64,000 bases of DNA, taken from positions 14,633,749 to 14,697,748 of the forward strand of contig CM029650.1 in the NCBI GenBank assembly GCA_017311315.1. The letters run 5' to 3'. The notes under the pieces are model-generated. The model was not told the DNA's origin. It ran no database searches and saw only the letters and a list, made by a program, of their open reading frames with translations. The stretch comes from Dendrocalamus latiflorus. Its lineage: Eukaryota > Streptophyta > Magnoliopsida > Poales > Poaceae. Positions 21,936 to 33,272 of the stretch are shown here, in pieces. Numbering within the stretch: the first letter of the stretch is position 1; each line of letters opens with the position of its first letter. The position numbers and the translations under genes were made by a program.

Positions 21936-22079
21936 TCAAGTTGATTGTAGAATTTTGGGTTTAGAGACAATAAAGATTTATATGCTTCTAATGGTGAATT
22001 AAAAGATGCCCTGTTCAATTGTAAAGAAGGTAAAAGCTAGAACAAATTTGTTTTTAATGATTGTTTCTTATTTAGAGCA

Positions 22080-23189
22080 ACATGCTAAGCATTCGAGCTA
22101 ACTCCGTTCATCTATTGTTCTTACAAGAGGTGCATGGAGGAGAATTAATGGGAAACTTTGGCATCAAAAAGACGGAGGACACCCTTGCTGAACACTTCTA
22201 TTGGCCAAGGATGGAGCGTTATGTTTTGTGGTGCACTACATGGCAAAAAGCTAAGTCATGTCTGAATCCACTTCGCTTATACATGCCTCTTCTGTTCCTA
22301 GTGTTCCTTTGGAGGATATTTCTATGTGTTTTGTTTTAGGATTACCTAGGACAAAAATAGGGAGGGATAGTATTTTTTTTGTAGTGGATAGGTTTTCTAA
22401 GATGGCATATTTTATTTCTTGTCATTAGAGCAATGATGCTATATATGTTGCTGATTTATTTTTCAGAGAGATTGTTCGACTACATGGTGTGCCAAAGGCA
22501 ATCATTTCAGATTGTGATGGGAAGTTTATGAGTCACTTTTGGAGGATATTTTGGGGAAAACTTGGGACGAAACTATTGTTTTCAACTACTTATCATCCTT
22601 AAACTGATGGACAAACTGAAATCATCAACCATACTTTGTCAACAATGTTAAGAGCTATTTTTGAAGAACTTGAAGATATAGGAAGAATGTCTACCTAACA
22701 TGGAGTTTGCCTACAATTGCTCACTGGATTCAACCATGAAGACGAGCCCTTTTGAGGTAGTATATGTCTATAACCCTCGCTCTCCAATTGATTTATTACC
22801 TCTACTATCTTCGGAGAGGGTAAATCTAGATGCTAAGAAATGTTACTAGGGTTGGTAGTAGTAAAGGTAGAAAGAAAGTAATTTTTGAATCTGGTGATCT
22901 TGTTTGGCTGCATTTGAGAAAAGATAGATTTCTAGAATTGAGAAAGTCTAAGTTGATGCCTAGAGCTGATGGTCCTTTTAAAATTATTGAAAAGATTAAT
23001 GATAATACATACACGCTTGAGTTGCCTACAGAGTTTAGGGTTAGTTGCACATTTAACATTACAGATTTAAAGCCATACCTGGGAGAAGATGAGCTTGAGT
23101 CGAGAATAACTCCAATTCAAGAGGGGGAGGATGATAAAGAAATCACTTCTTTGGATACACATAATATTTATTCACAAGATGCTAGGTAA
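22080..23189 (+). pseudogene. Gypsy integrase with GPY/F-type C-terminus, broken
   Basis: The HHCC region reads HGGELMGNFGIKKTEDTLAEHFYWPRM with a disrupted CxxC. The catalytic core shows IISDCDGKFMSHFW and YHP*TDGQTE, where a TAA replaces Gln. The last open segment (22830-23189) has ADGPFKIIEKINDNTYTLELP, the GPY/F-like module, and LKPYLGEDELESR, and continues 57 bp into the 3' LTR. The N-terminal half is in different frames. Confidence 0.82.
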
Positions 23190-24085
23190 GGAATTATGAC
23201 GAGGGCATATGCACGACAGTGGAATTATTAGGTGAGCTCATTCCTATGGTTGTTTAATTCATCTTCTGAGAATGGGTTGTAGCTTGATGCATATGATGTG
23301 ATTGTGCTTAGTAACATAGGTAAGGACCAAGGAGAGGGAAATGGAGTCATAGATGTCCTTGGGATGAACATTAGATGTCACAACGTCACTTTGAGGCCAG
23401 GACAACCAAGGATGAAAGTTGGGGATATTTTAGAATCTACTTTGTCCTTTGGAGACAACGACGCTGACTTTAAATAAGCATAGAAGATGCATACAGAGTC
23501 CAAATGGGGTGATCTTAGACTCGTTGAAAAGCTTATGAAGTCCTCTTTCCAATGGTTCTAGTTCTGCCTGAAAAATCTAATCGAGTGTGTCACAATCGAT
23601 GAAACAAGTTCAATCAATTTCAAATTTGGGCCCTATGCCTTGTATCAGTTTGAGCCCAACTGGAGAGTTGTAGCGGGATGTTCCCTCTTCCTCATGGACA
23701 TGCTCCCCACATCTCTAGCCCCTCAAATACTGCTAGGGATGCCACTTTCAGGGTTTCGGCTTGTTTAGATTGATTTTCATTCAGAAAACATCAATTGTGT
23801 ACTTATGTCGACTAGACCAACTACAGCGACTTCGACCCTCTTAATTGTTCAATGAAACTTCATATTTCATTCATAAATTCATATTGCACTTATTTTTCTT
23901 GCTTGATTCTCGATTATTTGCAGGAAAGATCATCCGTGTTGGGCACGGTTGATAACGACAAAGGTGTGATGTAGCGATTACAGGACGGATTTGATTGTTC
24001 TGGTCAAGTAGGTTCATCGTTAACGTCATATCAATCAATCGTAATATCATTCTCATTAGAAGATCAGGTCAAATCCCCCTTATCA
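23132..24085 (+). repeat. 3' LTR of the gypsy element
   Basis: 954 bp, TGATAAAGAAATCACTTC...CCTTATCA, immediately after the polypurine tract. It carries several stretches of 30 bp or more near-identical to the 5' LTR. Confidence 0.9.
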
Positions 24086-24379
24086 GAGTTGGTGGTGATA
24101 TTATGAACTTATGTCGGTCCAGGATGTTACATAAACTATCTTATTTGCATTGTCAGTGTCTTAGCGGTGAAGATTAAGACGGAGGTAGCAGAAAAGTGAC
24201 AGTAGAAAAGGCACAAGAAGGCAATCTGCCAAAACTGCTTCCATTGGATATTAGCACTACTAATCTAGGTACATGTCAATTTCAAGTGGTGAACAATCTA
24301 TCCTAAATTGAATTACACATAAAGTTGTACTTGATAATTAAACATAAAGTTATACATAAAGTTGCTCTGACACCATCTC
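24086..24379. other. Spacer between two gypsy elements, with a displaced primer site
   Basis: It holds the GAGTT target duplication (24086-24090) and then unassigned sequence. At 24363-24374 is GCTCTGACACCA, the complement of TGGTGTCAGAGC, a primer binding site next to the LTR at 24380. Confidence 0.6.
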
Positions 24380-27300
24380 TGTCAGATCCCAGAGCAACAA
24401 CTCTAGAACCCTCTGCGTAAATCACACTATCCCAAGAAAATCTAGTGTACACAGGTTTAAAAGGGATGGATATCACGCATAATAACCACACTTTATTATA
24501 AAACAAAGGTATGAGCCTTATGGCCAATGTTTACAATAACAGCTCGAAGCCAAAACATAAAATAGACAGCGGAAGATGAATAAAGTAGCAGCCCATCCAG
24601 CCTTCCCACAGGCAAATGACTATAAGACGTGGCCTATTCGTTGCAATCCTCACCGTAGTCGTCGAAGGCCTCCTCTGGAAAGATGATAAATTGAGCAATG
24701 TGAGCACATAAAGTACTCCACAAGTTACACCAGGAGTTTAATAGAGTTAATGCATGCATAAGGATTGACAAAGGAAGGCATAGTAAGGTTAGTTGAGCAT
24801 AAAGCATAATTGAAGTAAATATTATAAGTAGATTCAACAGCTGCATTTGATACAATAAATATAAACAAGATTTTAACAAAATATTACTATTAGTGTAGGC
24901 TCCAACCAAACACTAACATATCCACGGGTATCCTACCTGAACCATCTTTTCCAAAAAGGTATCCAAGTTTTTCCATAAACCATATTTTATTAAACCAAAG
25001 TCTAATATGTGAAAAATCATACTCAGCATGTCCTTGACCATGGACACGGCTATCCAGGATAGTTTGTTATCTGCAAAGGTGTACAACTTTACCAACAAAA
25101 CATGTCCTCTCATATTGCCACGCGATTAGCACACTACCTTAAGTGTGCGGCTGAGAGTTCATGACAGGGCCTTTACAATGTTCCGTTGTCAACTTGATCA
25201 CGCCGCCACTAAGGTTTCACCACAACATGAATCCACATGTTGGAGCTCCGTCTTGTGCCATGTGAGACTTCTTGCGGCCTGCGCCATGCTCACATTCAGC
25301 CTATAGCGAAATCAAGTTGGAACTTCATAAATTATTCAGACAGGTCTGTCCCATACCAGACTTGTGGTAGTACAGTGTGATTTTATAATAGCAGCTCACA
25401 GATCGGTCCTCAATTTGACTTAGGCCTAACCACATCCCCTTGTTCCTGGCAATCGACATTGTGTTACCAAACAACAATGCATGCCAGCAAGCACCCACCA
25501 CCATACCAATGCCTAAGTCTAAACCAATTTTTATAATTTTATTTGGAAATATTACATAATCTTTCTTGACTCACCAAAGTCAAGAATACATTTGAAAACT
25601 GTATCATTTTATGTAAAACAATTGATTCCACCTAATTCATTCTAAGTATGGCTAAGCAATTCTATAAAATTTTTAGTTAATACTAATGTACTAACTAGGA
25701 TTTTATCTAGGGTGACAAGGCAAGAGTATTCAATAGCAAATTTGGCCATATACAAAGGAATCCGGTTTCACTAAAGTTTAAATCATATTTGAACTAATTT
25801 GAATAAAAGTACGCATGCATAATAATTTAAAAACAACATAAATAATTTAAACTACTGGGAAAAATATGATCAAATGTGTAACTTGCCTTGCTCAAAGTCC
25901 TGGTGCGAGTCGTCGAAGTCGTACTCTCCGGATTCGTCGTAATCTATATGAGAAGAACCAAAGCAAATAAATTCAAACAAAATTCAAAAAGAGTCTAGAA
26001 ATGGGTATTTTAGGATTTTAGAAGAATTTAGAAATTGGAACGGGTCCAACTGGAGTTAAAATGAAGAAATTCGGGCTTCCAGAAGTTTTAAAAGAGAAAA
26101 AGGAAAAGGCTGATTTTCTAGAATTATTTTTATACTGAAAATTTGATTTATGACATCAGCAGGGGATTAATCATTTGGATTGAATTACTTTTCTAAAGAA
26201 AAACGTGTCTTAGGATGCAATGCTGACGTCAGCTTGGTTTTAAATTTTGGGTAGAGATTGACAGGTGGGCCTGGCCTATCGTGGACCAGGTCCACGGACC
26301 GTGGTGGAGGTTGAGGTGGTACTTTGGCTGGCATGGCGGCCAAGCACTAATGTGGCGCCATGTGGCTGCCTCGTGGCTGCCATGCAAGCAGGAGCGCTGA
26401 CGTGGCCTGGGCCGGCGCGGCGACGCATTGAGCCCGAGGGCTCGTCGGAGCTCTGCCCCTCGGCGGCGGTCGGCTGGTGGCGCAATACCAAGAGGGAGTA
26501 ATGGGGATTCCAGTGCTACCTGGTGGGGGGGGGGGGCTCAACGAGGCTTGTTGGCAGCTGGCGACAAGGAGGCAGAGGCGGTGGCAGGCGGCTCTCGGTG
26601 CGGCGGCGCTTTGGTGAGGTTGGGGCTCGACTGAGGGGCGGACGGTGATTGCTGGGGCACGGGGAAGCCGGAGGTAGTGGTGGCGAAGCGAGGGGTGCTC
26701 TGGACTAATGGCAATTTCTTGCCAGAGTTCACTGGGGCTCAGAGAGAGAGAGAGAGAGAGAGGTGTACGGCGCGGCGAGGGGAGCTCGGAGAGAGGGGAG
26801 TGAGAGCGGAGGTGTGAGGAAAGGGAGTGCGCCCGGGGGGGGGGGGGGGTTATACGGGAGAGGGACGGCGTGGCTTGCTGACTTCATGGAGGGAAGCCGG
26901 TTTGGGCGGTGTGAACGCAAAGGGAAGGCCATTAATGGCCGGGACATGAGGTGTGGCGGCAAGGGGGAAGTCGAGGTGGTGCTTTGGGAGGAGAGACCGG
27001 CCGGAAAACAAAGCTCGACGGGTGGTCATGGCGCTCGGCTGGAGGATGAAGAAGGGGAGGTGGAAGAAACCTCTGACAGGTGGGGTTTGCGTGCCGGCGA
27101 GAGAGAAGGGGAGAGGAAGAGGCGGACGGACGGATGGAGGGCACGTGGCAATGGAAGAGGATCTCAGTCGTTGATGCGAAACAAAGGGGTAAGTGGAGGT
27201 GGACGGCCATGATTAGATCAGGCAGAGTGATGGACTTGATCTGGGCATGCCACGTGTCAGCCTAAGATGATTTTGATTTTAAATTCTGTTTTAAAGTTTT

Positions 27301-27667
27301 AGAAATACTAGGAAGCTTAAAAAATACTTAGAAAATAGTAAATAAAGTCTAAAAATTCCAGAAAAATTCATAGAAATTCCTGGAGCTGGTTTTAGACTTA
27401 GAAAAATATTTCTAATTTAAATTTGGCCTTTAAATTTTTTTACAGAAATACCTTTTTGGCTTTTTGAAATTGATTTTTAAATCCAAAAAATTCTCAAAAA
27501 TACTATAAATCAAGGAGAGCTCAAGAAAAGAAAAATAAATTCCTTTTGGTTTTAATAAAATACTTAAAGTAAATTTTCTTACTCTAGGCTTTGAAATAAA
27601 ATCAACATAAATCCAATTAAATTCCAGAAATACCAATAAGAAGCAATTAAAATTTTGGGATGTTATA
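24380..27667 (-). repeat. Left LTR of the minus-strand gypsy element
   Basis: About 3.29 kb. On the minus strand it starts near (TT)ATAACATCCCAAAATTTT and ends GCTCTGGGATCTGACA. It shares blocks with the LTRs at 45612-48692 and 39794-44284, for example the Asp-codon-like GACGAATCCGGAGAG...AGGCAAGTTACAC block. It has GC-rich purine tracts, a 12-G run (26525-26536), a 14-G run (26836-26849) and an AG microsatellite (about 26742-26762). Confidence 0.85.
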
Positions 27668-28470
27668 ACCCTGAGGCAGACAAAGTCACCCACTTCAAAG
27701 GTTATGTCTCAATGATGATTATCATCATAGCTCTTATGTTTGGACTAGGCTATATTTAGCTTGTCCTTGATCTTCTTGACTTTCTCATAAGAGTCTTGGA
27801 GTAGATTAGGTCTGGGGCCTTGAGATTCTTCTAGTTGATCCCACAACAGTGACATTCTACACTTTCTTCCATAAAGGGCTTCAAAGGGCACCGTCTAGAG
27901 ACTAGCTTGATACCTATTGTTGTAGAAGAACTCAGTATAGGATAGGGCATGATCCCAACTGTTTCGAAAGTCCAACACACAAGCTCTCAACATATCCTCT
28001 AGCACCTGGTTGACTCGCTTAGTCCGACCATCAGTCTGAGGATGGTAAATAGTGCTGAAGTTGAGCTTACTCTTCAACTGTTCATGAAGCTTATGCCAGA
28101 ACTGAGAGGTAAACTAGCTTCTTCGATTTGACACGATCTTCTTGGGGACCCCATAAAGGTATATAATTTTGGATATGTATAGCTATGCTAATTTGCCTCC
28201 AGAATAGGTAGTCTTGACTGGCATGAAGTGAGCTACCTTAGTCAGTCGGTCTATTACTACCTAGTCTTGGGAAGTCCAGTGATGAAGTCCATGCCAATTT
28301 TTCCCACTTATAATTAGGAATCGGCAATGGCTGTAAAAGTCCAGCAAGTCTTTGATGTTCTGCCTTAACCTTTTGATAGGTGTCGCAGGTGTCGATATGT
28401 TCAGTGATTTCTCTCTTCATGCTTACCCACCAGTACCTGTCCCTAAGGTCCTGGTACATGTTAGTATGAC
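27668..28470 (-). pseudogene. Gypsy integrase, truncated
   Basis: On the minus strand, RYWWVSMKREITEHIDTCDT and KVKAEHQRLAGLLQPLPIP match the HHCC region, where the second CxxC Cys is Tyr. The core contains TIYHPQTDGRTKRVNQVLED and YTEFFYNNRYQASL. The frame passes a TAG and other stops. The protein ends abruptly at VGDFVCLRV, next to the LTR, so the GPY/F module and any chromodomain are absent. Confidence 0.85.
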
Positions 28471-30230
28471 CTAGGTGGATGGAGTATGGGGTGTGATGGG
28501 CTTCTCACAGAATCATATCCTTGATCTCTTTATTATTGGGTACATAGATACGATTCTTGAACTAGACAGTTCCATATTTATCCTCACTGAAGCTGGTGGT
28601 TTTTTCCTCGTCTCATGTTATTCTTTATGTCTTGGATATCTTTGTCCACTTTCTGAGCTTCTTTGATCTGATCCGACAAAGTGGGATGAATTTCCAAAGT
28701 TGAAAGAATGCTCTAATCCACTGGATTCAGGCTAAGATGGGCAACTCCCTCCTGATGTTGCATATGAACTTCTTCTACCAAAGTGCAGTTTGCATAAGAC
28801 TTTCTGTTCAGTGCATCTGCTACAACATTAGCCTTACGTGGATGGTAATAGATCCCAAGGTTATAGTATTGATCAGTTGTAACCATCTTTGTTGCCTTAG
28901 GTTGAGCTATGCCTAAGTAAAGATATACTTCAAGCTCTTATGGTCCATATAAACTTCACACTAGTTACCAATAAGATAGTGTCACCAGATTTTCAAAGCG
29001 TGAACCACTAAGGTTAGCTCCAAATCATGAGTGGGATAGTTACACTCATGAGGTCTCAACTGGCATAATGCATAGACTACGACCTTGCCTTCCTACATCA
29101 GAACACAACCAAGTCCTTGCTGGGAGGCATCACATAATACCTTAAAATCCTTGTGGCTATCTGGCAAAACAAGCACGAGGACTGACCCTAACTTCTTATT
29201 GAGAGTCTAGAAACTCTGCTCGCAATCTCTTGACCAATCAAACTTTTTCTCCTTCAGAAGTTGAGTCATGGGCTTGGCTATTGCAGAGAATCCTACTATG
29301 AAGTGCTGATAATAACTAGCAAGTACAAGAAAACTCCTAACTTCTATCACAAACGTCAGTTGCTTCCAGTCCATTACTGCTTCAACCTTAGAAGGATCCA
29401 CTGTGATTCCTTTGGCTGTCATAATGTGATCAAGAAAAGCCACCTCTTTTAGCCAGAACTTACACTTGCTAAATTTGGCATAGAGTTAGTGCTCTTTAAG
29501 TCTTTCTAGGATTATCCTGAGATAGTCTTCATGCTTTTTCTCATTCTTAGAGTAAATGAGCATATCATTAGTGAAGATCACCACGAACTTATCCAGGTAC
29601 TCTATAAACACATTTTCATCATACTCATGAAGTAAGCTGGTGCATTTGTCAGTTTGAAAGACATATAGTGAACTCGAACTGGCCGTAACGAGTCATGAAG
29701 GCAGTCTTGGGTATAGCATCTTCTCTAATCTTTAGCTGAAGGTACCCAGACCTCATATCTATCTTGGAGAAGACACTTGCTCCTTTCAACTAATCAAAAA
29801 TATCATTAATCCTAGGCAATGGATACTTATTTTTGATGGAGGCATCATTAAGTGCTCTATAATCAACAAAGAGAATAGGTGCATCGCAAGGTGATAAACT
29901 TGATTGGACATAGCTTTTATCCTCTAGTTCTTGGATTTGCTTCTTTAGCTCAACTAACTCATTAGTTGGCATATGATACGGTCTCTTGGAAATGGGAGCT
30001 GTACCAGGGACTAAGTCAATCATGAACTCGATGTCCCTATCTGGTGGCATTCTGGGTAAGTCTTCTGGAAATACATTTGTGTATTCCTGCACGACTGGTA
30101 CTTCTTCCAGGACTTGGAGGCAATTAAGGACACACTCTTCTATTCAGGGATCTTTGGTGCAAAGGTCACTTCCAATCCCTGACTAGTGGTGAGAGTGATA
30201 GATCATGTGACATAGTCTATTTGACCTCTA
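28471..30230 (-). pseudogene. Gypsy reverse transcriptase and RNase H, broken
   Basis: RT starts near 30092 (YTNVFPEDLPRMPPDRDIEF, ILFVDYRALNDASIKNKYPL) and continues through SKIDMRSGYLQLKI. The active site reads FTNDMLIYSK, so the first of the two catalytic Asp residues is Asn. FLDHIMTAKGITVDPSKVEA and PMTQLLKEKKFDWSRDCEQSF follow (29443-29207), then a decayed RNase H. Many stops. Confidence 0.85.
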
Positions 30231-30527
30231 TTATTTGACAACTAGTTCATGCCAAGAATGATATCCAACCCTTGAGAGTCTAGGAGCAACTCCTTCAATG
30301 AGCAACTCTACTTTTGGGCATAGGGTCCCGTCTACCATTTTTACTCTAGGGGAATGGACTAGCATGGGGTTGCTAAGAGAAACTAAACCCAGCCTACTTT
30401 TGACCACAAAAGCTTTGGAAATGAATGAATGGGAAGCTCCAAAATCAAACAAAACAGATGCTAGTACTAAGTTCACTAGAAACTTACCCAGCACAATGAC
30501 TGGTGCGGCTGGGCTTCCTCTACTCAC
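30231..30527 (-). pseudogene. Gypsy aspartic protease, broken
   Basis: The motif VLFDFGASHSFISKAF is the retropepsin active site, with Ser replaced by Phe after the catalytic Asp (family DSGASHSFI). It follows gag directly on the minus strand. Confidence 0.8.
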
Positions 30528-32238
30528 ATGTCCCTTGATGAAATTCTAGGGCTTCTTGAAGGCTTGCCCAGAGTTCTATCCTCCCGAGGATCCCGCATTG
30601 GCTGTAACTTGGAGCTTCTTGGGGTAGGACTTGGCAAAGTGGCCAATCTCCTTGCAATAGAAATAGGTCACTCCATCGGCACAGGGCAGGGTTCTTTAGT
30701 GCTTGCCCGCTGGCAAGAAGGGCGCGGATCACCTGGGAAGTAGGGCAGCTGGCCAAGAAAGGTGGGCGATGAGCTACTAGCCTGAGGCTATCAGATGTCG
30801 ACAGAGTGCCATGAGGTTTAGGAAAACCTCCTAGATAGACCTATTGGGTGACCATCCTCCTCTTGCCTTCCTGGTGGATTGCCTTGCTAATCAACTGGTG
30901 GAAGTCAGCATAGTCCTTGGAGAGGAGCTGCACCAAGATTTTGTCATTGAGGCCCTCCAAGAACCTCTCCTACTTCACCTCAATAGTGGTGACATCCTTC
31001 GATGCATATCACGCCAATTGGTTAAACTTCTGGAGGTACCCATTCACAATTCGTCCTCCTTGGCACAAAGCTTGAAATTCCTTCTTCTTCAGTGTTATGA
31101 TGCTGGCTGGAATATGGGCCTTGCAAAAGTGTTGCACAAATTCCACCCAAGGAATGGCTAGAACATTGGGATGAGAGGCGATGAAGGTATCCCACCACTC
31201 AGAAGCGGGTCCATGCAACTGATGGAAGGCAAAAAGAACTCACTCCCGATAGCTGCACTAAAGAATGTCCAGCTTCTTTCTGATGGCTCGGAGCTAATCA
31301 TCGGCATCCATGGGCTCTGAGCTGCTTACAAAGGTTGACGGTCGCATCTGCATGAATTCCAACAACTGTGACTAGAGAGCCTAAGCTGGCGGTGGATGAT
31401 GAGCTGGTGGAGGGGGTTGCTGATTGTTTGGACTAACAGCTAGATGAGGTGGTTCTGATTGGCCATCATCTGGTCTCAATCAGGTCCATCGGCAGGTGGT
31501 GGTGGAGGAATGGGAGCATGCTGGCCTCCATAAGCACCAGTGTGGTTGCCATTCCTGTTGCCGTTGCTTTTTGTGTTAACCATTTGCTTGGCACTTCCAA
31601 GGGTTAGAGGGGCAACAGAAGGAACTAAGGGGGTTACTAAGTCCATCCCACAAGCAAACACAAGAAAATAGCCAAATGAAAGTATACTCACAACGCAAAA
31701 GCAACTTTATTAATTATTTTATTATAATAATCTTGTGACTATTGACAAAGGAATGACAGCTCAGAAGTACGCTCTTATTTGGCCTAAGACTTAAATCTAA
31801 AAAGACATCCTACTGAGCTGGTTTGAACTGAGCCAAGTACTTCTTAATGCCAGCGTGACATTTCTTGGGTGGCAACTCGATCTTGTTCTCCCTTGAACCG
31901 AGGAGCTGTCATCACCTATTCGTAGCTCTGCCAAATCCTCCTCTGCACGGTGAAGCTGGTAGGTGGCAAAGCTGGGCTCATCTATGGTGGCTGGTACAGG
32001 TAGTCCAAGGACTTGGTGAACTGCACCTGCTAAACCAGCCTGGGTCATCTTCATCTTCAGTGCTCACATATAAACTCCTGGAACTAGCGAGGTATCGGTT
32101 GGAGTAGTACTGGAAAGTAGTGCCTTGTAGTTCCACTTCGTAGATGTCCCGTAGCTTGCAGGTGGCCTCTCGAGCTACATCCTGGATACCAGTGTTGAAG
32201 ATACACCAGGGCTGTGGAGCATCAAAGGTGTGGAAGGC
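30528..32238 (-). pseudogene. Gypsy gag, 3' part, broken
   Basis: On the minus strand the frame continues from the copia insertion: AAFHTFDAPQPWCIFNTGIQ, VELQGTTFQYYSNRYLAS, then a low-complexity segment (NTKSNGNRNGNHTGAYGG, PIPPPPPADGPD). The gag core follows (HGPASEWWDTFIASHPN, WVEFVQHFCKAHIP, EFQALCQGGRIVNGYLQKF). A zinc knuckle appears as YCKEIGHFAKSYPKK with at least one Cys lost. Several stops. Confidence 0.82.
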
Positions 32239-33272
32239 AGCTTTGTAGGATCAAGTACATCAATCAGAGGGGGTGAATGATTTTCGCCACTTTTGGAACC
32301 TGAAACTAAAACTCAACCAAAAGAAAAACAATCTAATCACAAGATATAGATTTCGATCGCAACCGCTCGTTTGACTACTTTGCATGTGCTCGATGAAGGT
32401 TTCGATTGCTCGGCATTCAACCGCTCCTCGAACGCTTTGACACCAATGTGCTCTGCTTGGAAGATCATGATGTGTGAGCACGCCGTCGAGGACACAGGAA
32501 AATGATGCTTAGAAAATATGCCATCGACGTTGACTAACTTCATCGGAATAGATCTGAGCTTTTATATCTGAATCATATTCTGTGGCTACAAAATGCCCTC
32601 CGGGCACCCCTTAAACCCTAGCACAAAAGCTTTTTCTCCAAAGCCCCACAAAAACCACTAAAAACTATATTTTAACCCACAACCTCTCCCTACTTTTGTA
32701 GGTTAACATCACAAACTGTGTCTATCTCAAACACAGACTGAAAACTTTATCTCTTCCAAAAGCCAAGGGACCCAAAACCCTTCTGAACACGGGTTTTATT
32801 CAAACTCCCAATCTTCTCAGTTATGGACTCCATCCACAACTCCTAACACACCACGTGATAAAGCCTCTAGGACAGCACCTCCCATAGCTTCTCACGCATC
32901 ATCAACTTTTGTGTTGAAGCCTCTAGGACCACACCTCCTGTAGCTTCTCCACACATCACCACCTTTGATCTCCACATGTCCTAGTGTGAGCCCAACCACC
33001 TCATGTTACATCCTCGATCTCCTAGACCTCAGATTCCCCTATCCTTGTCCAGTTCTCCTTGTCACCGACCATGATCGCCTCCACGCCAACTTGCACATGC
33101 AAGACCAAAGAAACTTTCTACCAGCACAAGTTCTTTCTAACTTGACCGACATTAGTCCACACACTCATATCACACCCTTATCCATCCATCAACATCAGCT
33201 AGATTAGCCACGACCACAAATTATATCACTTTCCATAAATCAGTCTTAGATCACTCATTATGACTGCTAGAT

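Larger units (their letters stand above)
16705..24085 (+). mobile_element. Ty3/gypsy LTR retrotransposon, complete ends, degenerate coding
   Basis: Two LTRs (16705-17638 and 23132-24085) flank 5.5 kb of internal sequence. The 5-bp duplication GAGTT is present on both sides (16700-16704 and 24086-24090). A primer site TGGTATGAGCGC (17641-17652), close to the Met-tRNA site TGGTATCAGAGC, follows the 5' LTR by 2 nt. A strong polypurine tract (AAGAGGGGGAGGA) ends at the 3' LTR. Gag, protease, RT, RNase H and integrase occur in gypsy order but are broken by stops, shifts and a deletion of the RT core. The pol frame reads into the 3' LTR. No chromodomain was seen. Confidence 0.92.

Noticed and set aside
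26265..27265. Several open frames on both strands
   Set aside because: They sit in the GC-rich part of a gypsy LTR, overlap each other in many frames and are Gly/Arg/Pro-rich by composition.
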